24,564 nucleotides of DNA from Protostelium mycophagum (lineage: Eukaryota > Evosea > Variosea > Protosteliida > Protosteliaceae): positions 1 through 24,564 of the forward strand of contig MZNV01001607.1 of the NCBI GenBank assembly GCA_002081555.1, read 5' to 3'. Both the position numbers and the translations under genes were made by a program. The notes under the pieces are model-generated. The model had not been told where the DNA came from and did not search any database. It saw only the letters and a program-made list of their open reading frames with translations. Position 1 is the first letter of the stretch, and each line of letters begins with the position of its first letter. This document shows, piece after piece, positions 20,048 through 24,564 of this stretch.

Positions 20048-21595
20048 ATGAGCGCTATGTCCGTCAGCCAGGCGATGGCAAAGGTTGATCCTGAAGACCT
20101 AAAGGCATGTCAAGAATCGATGAGAAAAGGAAGCAAAAGTTTCTATCTGGCTTCTGCACTCTTGCCAGCATCAGTACGACCAGCTATCACCGTATATTAC
20201 GCCTGGTGTAGAGCTATGGATGACGCCATCGATGAGGCCACAGACATCGAGACGGCAAAAATCAACCTTCAAAATGAGAGGGAGAGATTGGATAATCTCT
20301 TTTCACAAGATCCCCTCAGTTTTAAAGATCCTTCAGAGAGGGCCTTTGCAACATTGATGCAGGGGGCGAACCTACCAAAGAAGTATGCAGTTCATCTGTG
20401 GGAAGGCAACTTGTGGGATTGCGAAGGAAGAAGGTGAACCCATGTCTTTATCTGTCATTTCACGAATTGTCTGGGATGTTGTTGTACATCGTCCAATGCT
20501 TCGGTCATATTGATGATGTTTTTCAGATATGATACATTAGAGGAACTGATTGAATACTGCGAGAGAGTTGCCTCCAGTGTGGGATGGATGAGCGCAGCAC
20601 TAATGGGTGCGCCTGAGGATTCATACATATATGCCGGAAAGTTGGGTGCCGCGATGCAGTTGACAAACATAGCAAGGTGAGGACTAAGCCTTACATGATA
20701 TCTTGGATCTACAACAGTGTAGACACCTCTGCAATTCTGCAACAGACAATAGTTCATTCCTTTTTCGTCCCATTGTTTCGCGTTGTTCTGTGAAGGGATT
20801 TGTTTAAAAAAACTGAATTAAAATCACAAAAACACAAAAAAATTCAATCCAATCGTCTATACATTGCGATTCATCACGACAAAAACATCAAACAAAATCT
20901 TGACAATATTTTTACAAGAAGAGAGAATAAAATAAACAGAGATGTGGGTGAAGATGCACGCAAGGGAAAAATATATTTGCCATTGAGTTGGCTGAAGGAA
21001 GAGGGCATATCTCCGGTGAGATCTAGTGATGACGTCATCGATAGACATTTTCTTGTCGACATGGAGATGACGTGTCGACATCAGATTTGGTCTATAACGC
21101 GAGATTTTGACACATGATCAGGAAGAGTTAACAGAATCACCTGTGTACACACCTGCCATCGGAAGGGTAGTCAGGTAGATCTCATCGAAATTTCAATGTG
21201 TTTTCGAAAAATTCGCACTGACATGTGTAGACGGCTGCTTAACGAGGCGGATAGGTTGTATGACGAGGGAAATAAAGGTGAATTTTCATATCTATAGTAA
21301 TTCTGAAAGATCTACAACCAACTTTCTGAACTTTCCAGGAGTTTTCATGCTTCCGCACAACTGCCAACTGGCAATCATGTCTGCATCAGAGATCTACAGA
21401 CACATCAAAGGCAGCATCATCGCAAACAACTATGATTCCATCACAAACAGGGCACATACCAGTCTCTATACCAAGTTATATTTGGTCCTGACATGCAGCT
21501 GGACTATTTATGGTCCTCCCTCATGGCTGCCATATATCACCCCTTATCTACCACAGAATTTCAACGAATACATCCAAAAGTTGAAATCGGAATAA
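20048..21595 (+). CDS. crtB: phytoene synthase (squalene/phytoene synthase family)
   Basis: The spliced protein has 322 residues. Exons: 20048-20433, 20527-20676, 20940-21015, 21122-21174, 21231-21277, 21339-21595. It condenses two geranylgeranyl diphosphates to phytoene, the first committed step of carotenoid synthesis. KGSKSFYLASALLP, then YYAWCRAMDDAIDE with the first Asp-rich motif (58-62), ERVASSVGWM, and QLTNIARDVGEDARKGKIYL with the second Asp-rich motif (180-184) and the IYLP signature are all present, and the helix RRLLNEADRLYDEGNKG follows. These features separate it from squalene synthase, which has longer C-terminal membrane sequence. It is not fused to lycopene cyclase as in fungal crtYB. 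An upstream in-frame extension (PVLRFLSAVPVFPCRKILSF) could be a targeting peptide but overlaps the divergent gene. No other carotenoid gene is in the window. Confidence 0.95.
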
Positions 21596-22062
21596 ATTTG
21601 AGGCTACATCACGATTTTTGAGTATTGTAGCACTCTTATAACCATTGATCTGTCAGCATTGTCTGTATGTGCTTGTCAGGCATTGATAATAATTATGGAT
21701 ATATTTATTATATAATTACAGCAAAGTAGTCAATGGTAATGCACAAATGCGTATTTCCCTAATTCAATTTTTTCAGTCCAGCTAAAATTTTCCAATTTCC
21801 AGCTGAATTTTTCAAAATGAATAGGTAATTTTAGTATCTTAAATACTGAAATGTATCCCTAAAATAAGAAAATAACAACAAAAATAGAAAAGAGAGGATC
21901 TTAAACAACATACACACAAATGACACAATACGGTCATACCATCAGAAACAGTGCACAATGCTTTGCTCAGACAGGCATTTCACTTCTTGAAAGCAGAGCA
22001 GACTTGATCAACAGCCTGAAACTAGACAGGAACATCATCATCACACTACATCATTGCGTTGT

Positions 22063-22117
22063 CAACAGTGGAAATAGTGGTTAACACAGATCTCCGATAT
22101 GATCTGCAGTAAGAAGC
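22063..22117 (+). repeat. dispersed repeat, copy 1
   Basis: CAACAGTGGAAATAGTGGTT followed by ACACAGATCT and later AAGAAGC. It matches 22793-22835 (CAACAGTAGAAATAGCGGTT, TACAGATCT, AAGAAGC) with a few substitutions and a short indel. Confidence 0.65.
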
Positions 22118-22792
22118 TGTTAGAAGTGACTCACACTACTGGAGATGCAAGGTCCTAGGGGAAATCCAAAGACAGAAAAGAACCCAAGAAAGAAGAAGAA
22201 ACTCAAAGACAGCTGTTGGGGTTTGAAGCCGCTTCAAGTGCGGATTTATTTAAACACTTTTAACGGCCGGAAATGCCACAGATAATTTTCAATGAAAAAG
22301 CCTCAAAAATCCCGTGAGAAGAACCAGATATTTCTGTTGGTTTTGAGTGCATCTTTACCGCGACTTTAGGCGCAGTTGAATCACGTTAAGATGTACAATT
22401 GGAATCTGTGTTTTTCTGTGATTTGAAGTCGAGATAATTGATTGTGAATTACATGCGTAATTACAATCATCTACAATTCCAAAATCCAAGATAACTGTGG
22501 TTATTGTAATGCATTTATCTTTGCAATGCATTTGTTATTTTATTTACAATTTAAATGTCACGTCATAACACTGGATAAAAAAGGATCAGAAATGTATAAC
22601 CTTTGGGTTCTTGGATGTCTGGTGTTGTTTTGCTATTTTTATTTTTATTTGTAAATGAGATTATGAATTTGAAGAAGTCAATAATGGGGGTGTTTGGTTT
22701 TTTTTCCTTTTTATTTCATAGATTGTTTAGGCAAAATCCACTCCATTTCTATTGAATCTCAGAAGAGATTAATGGATTATATTATTACATTA

Positions 22793-22863
22793 CCAACAGT
22801 AGAAATAGCGGTTATTACAGATCTATGATAAGAAGCATAACTTTTGCTTTAACCGCTATTTCT
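22793..22863. repeat. dispersed repeat copy 2 with perfect inverted repeat
   Basis: AGAAATAGCGGTTA at 22801-22814 is the exact reverse complement of TAACCGCTATTTCT at 22850-22863, giving a 14-bp stem around a 35-nt loop. The left arm is part of the repeat shared with 22063-22117. This could be a small inverted-repeat element (MITE-like) or a transcriptional hairpin. No target-site duplication is obvious. Confidence 0.7.
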
Positions 22864-23088
22864 AATCCTAATGTTTGTGGCAATTCAAGTATTTTCAAAA
22901 TAATCAATAATCTAGCAAATTTTATTTGATTTATTCTGATGGCAAAAACCTTAAGGCTACATACAATGTCAGACAGGATCCCACAAGCTCAAGTTAGCTG
23001 ATTATATCCTTACTTTGATCTTACTTATTTATAGGCTTTAACTCAATAAAGCTCTTAAAAACAATCTTTGTTCTATTTTTAGGACCCA

Positions 23089-23160
23089 GCCTTGTTAGTT
23101 TAGTAGGATGAGCTGTTGTTTTTTAAGTATCAGGCCACAGGTTCAATTCCTTTATAAGGT
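23089..23160 (+). tRNA. tRNA-Lys(UUU)-like element, probably degenerate
   Basis: The 72 bases divide into a cloverleaf: acceptor GCCTTGT with ATAAGGT (seven pairs, two wobble), D arm GTTTAGTAGGATGAGC, anticodon arm with loop TTTTTAA and anticodon TTT, a 5-nt variable loop AGGCC, and T arm ACAGGTTCAATTCCTTT with a good B box GGTTCAATTCC. The anticodon stem has a mismatch and two wobble pairs, the D stem is weak and the T stem has one mismatch. It is more likely a tRNA pseudogene or the head of a tRNA-derived SINE than a working tRNA. Confidence 0.5.
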
Positions 23161-23190
23161 AAGTATATTAAGTTTATTTTTCAGTAGTCT

Positions 23191-23242
23191 CTAAAATAGA
23201 TGTAGCCACACTTTAAAACAAGAGTATTGTCCTCTATTTTAG
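23191..23242. repeat. 10-bp inverted repeat
   Basis: CTAAAATAGA at 23191-23200 is the exact reverse complement of TCTATTTTAG at 23233-23242. It lies 30 bases after the tRNA-like element and may be part of the same decayed repeat. Confidence 0.55.
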
Positions 23243-23488
23243 GCTACTTTGAACCTGTCTAAAGATCATTAGACTAATTTAGACAAAAACTGTTAATATA
23301 CCCCTGAACAGACCAATTAGAGCTGCAGCTTTATTCAATCTATATATGTTTACATCTTCTGCTGTTTAAAATGTTTCAGATCAGAATTCAGATGAATATA
23401 TTATGTATCATTTCTCTTTTGTATGTGTTTGACATTTGACACAGAGAAATGTCATATGAAGTTGAAAGCATTATATAACACAGAATAG

Positions 23489-23720
23489 TGGAGGGAATCA
23501 TCCAGTATTAGTGAAATGGAGGGATATAATAATGAATCTAACAGTTGAGAAGGTGAAGAGCAATTTGATTATCTAGAGACAATCAACCAATACTGGAATA
23601 AGCTCTTTATGGCTAATAATATAAATTCATCAACTTATAAAGTGTTTTGTGTCATTCATCCAATTTACAGATTGTGGATAGAAGCACAGTTTCCATCAAT
23701 ATACCCACTGAATAAGAGAA
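23489..23720 (+). mobile_element. decayed chromodomain retroelement 3' end, copy 1
   Basis: This stretch is clearly homologous to 24076-24408 but is broken: relative to copy 2 the chromodomain frame has lost a base near 23510 and has a TGA in place of the conserved tryptophan codon (AACAGTTGAGAAG). Homology continues past the coding part through ACAGATTGTGGATAGAAGCA to CCACTGAATAAGAGAA. It is not expressed as a protein. Confidence 0.75.
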
Positions 23721-24075
23721 TAAATAAACTAGTGAGGTCAGGACTATATAAATTTGAGTGTTTAATACTGATCTGTGGGAGATGAGAGAGTCGGGGTTCA
23801 CGCTCAATTGAGCGAATGACTCAATATAATAATGCAAGAATGAATTTGGTTTGATTCTTTATTTTTGATGATATATTGATAACCCTGAAATGCCTGGTGT
23901 GTTGCCATTACACTTATTGTTCTTCCATTGCCTTGAGTAGCAAAAAATATCTAAGTCATACTTGAGCCTGAAATTATAGATGAGTTTGGATTTGTGCTCA
24001 TCTCCCAACGTTGAATAACTTGGAATGATATCTCTGTCAATTCTTACTCTTCTGCCCCTTGGAATCAATGCGTTG

Positions 24076-24408
24076 CGGAGGGAATCATCCAGTATCAAGT
24101 GAAGTGGAAGGGATATGATGATGAATCCAACAGTTGGGAAGGTGAAGAGCAATTTGATTGCCTAGAGACAATCAACCAATACTAGAATAAGCTCTCTATG
24201 GCGAGTAATGTAAATTCATAAACTTTGATTGCCTAGAGACAATCAACCAATTTTGATTGCCTAGAGACAATCAACCAATACTAGAATAAGCTCTCTATGG
24301 CTAGTAATGCAAATTCATAAACTTATAAAGTGTTTTGTGTTATTCATCCCATTTACAGATTGTGGATAGAAGCACAGTTTCTATTAATATACCCACTGAA
24401 TAAGAGAA
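24076..24408 (+). mobile_element. chromodomain retroelement 3' end, copy 2
   Basis: Bases 24078-24185 read in frame as EGIIQYQVKWKGYDDESNSW and on to LETINQY and a stop. This is the core of a chromodomain (aromatic cage Y, W, W; VKWKGY signature), as found at the C-terminus of integrases of Ty3/gypsy chromoviruses, where it directs insertion into marked chromatin. The upstream integrase and reverse transcriptase are absent in the window, so this is a truncated remnant. The junction with unrelated sequence lies near 24076. The 3' part carries an internal tandem duplication. A host chromodomain gene fragment is possible, but two dispersed copies with shared downstream sequence favour a retroelement. 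Confidence 0.75.
24153..24320 (+). repeat. tandem duplication within chromodomain element
   Basis: A 28-base unit (begins TTTGATTGCCTAGAGACAAT) occurs exactly three times, at 24153-24180, 24224-24251 and 24252-24279. The first and third copies are followed by nearly the same 40 bases (ACTAGAATAAGCTCTCTATG and on), so a longer 70-base unit was duplicated with a partial copy between. Copy 1 of the element at 23489 has only one unit. Confidence 0.85.
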
Positions 24409-24564
24409 ACACCTACTGCCAAGAAGAGCAGCCCTAAGAAAGATAACTGACCAAGTGAAAAATGTCAGTGCTATATTATATATTATTGTAATTTGTGTTA
24501 GATAGAGGCAGCACTACAGATTGATGCCTTGTTGCTACTATATAAAGATCAAAATAATACTAAG

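Larger units (their letters stand above)
21596..23088. other. AT-rich gene-free region
   Basis: After the phytoene synthase stop the base composition changes to clearly AT-rich sequence with long A and T runs, and no exon with family motifs or good splice phase was found. It contains the dispersed and inverted repeats listed separately. The intron modules common in the left part (CTACAAC, GAAATTTC) become rare here. Confidence 0.6.

Noticed and set aside
20800-21117. 105-codon open frame starting inside a phytoene synthase intron
   Set aside because: Only its part from 20940 to 21015 is a real exon; the upstream part is intron sequence read through by chance.
4780-21595. A lipid-metabolism gene cluster acting as a unit
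   Set aside because: Several genes touch membranes or lipids, but they lie on both strands with unrelated genes between, and no shared regulatory element is visible.
23859-24152. 97-codon minus-strand open frame
   Set aside because: Its right part is antisense to the chromodomain coding frame. It has no recognisable family motif, and AT-rich sequence often leaves such frames open.
1-24564. CRISPR array, operons or bacterial ribosome binding sites
   Set aside because: The genes are spliced eukaryotic genes, and no regularly spaced direct repeats of CRISPR type occur. The tandem repeat at 24153 is part of a retroelement remnant.

Overview
This window is nuclear DNA from an intron-rich, gene-dense microbial eukaryote. 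All nine genes I could assemble are split by short introns, mostly GT-AG and 32-145 nt long, and their spliced reading frames encode typical eukaryotic proteins: a P4 flippase, an ESCRT-III subunit, an RCC1 propeller and an ankyrin/TPR protein. The lineage cannot be fixed from sequence alone. A free-standing phytoene synthase suggests a carotenoid-making protist or a relative of one. Exon boundaries were derived by hand from splice signals, phase continuity and family motifs. For every gene model the summed exon length is a multiple of three.

Layout, left to right: an RCC1-repeat protein (minus, 508-2293); an ankyrin+TPR protein (plus, 2528-4632) that shares a 234-bp divergent promoter with it; a Tgl2-like serine lipase (plus, 4780-6306); an unrecognised low-complexity protein with a three-times repeated basic motif (plus, 6834-8323); a 32-exon P4-ATPase phospholipid flippase (minus, 8494-14285); an ESCRT-III CHMP2/Vps2 subunit (minus, 14577-15530); a von Willebrand A-domain protein (plus, 15773 to about 18875); a minimal single-domain CTP:phospho-alcohol cytidylyltransferase (minus, 19232-19887); and a phytoene synthase (plus, 20048-21595). 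From about 21.6 kb to the end the sequence turns AT-rich and gene-free. It holds two decayed copies of a chromodomain-containing retroelement 3' end, a degenerate tRNA-Lys-like element, inverted repeats and a small tandem repeat.

Several products act on membranes or lipids (lipase, flippase, ESCRT-III, head-group cytidylyltransferase, phytoene synthase). In a eukaryote with mixed gene orientation this is only a weak hint of shared function, and I do not claim a pathway cluster.

The most unusual signal is in the introns. Many are built from a few recurring modules: the heptamer CTACAAC or its complement GTTGTAG, which often forms the acceptor; the palindrome GAAATTTC; and a GTGAGTTTTC start. 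In several cases the 5' and 3' parts of one intron are complementary. One intron consists of tandem copies of a perfect hairpin. Introns in different genes and at different positions share these modules, which looks like an introner-type (mobile or duplicating) intron family.
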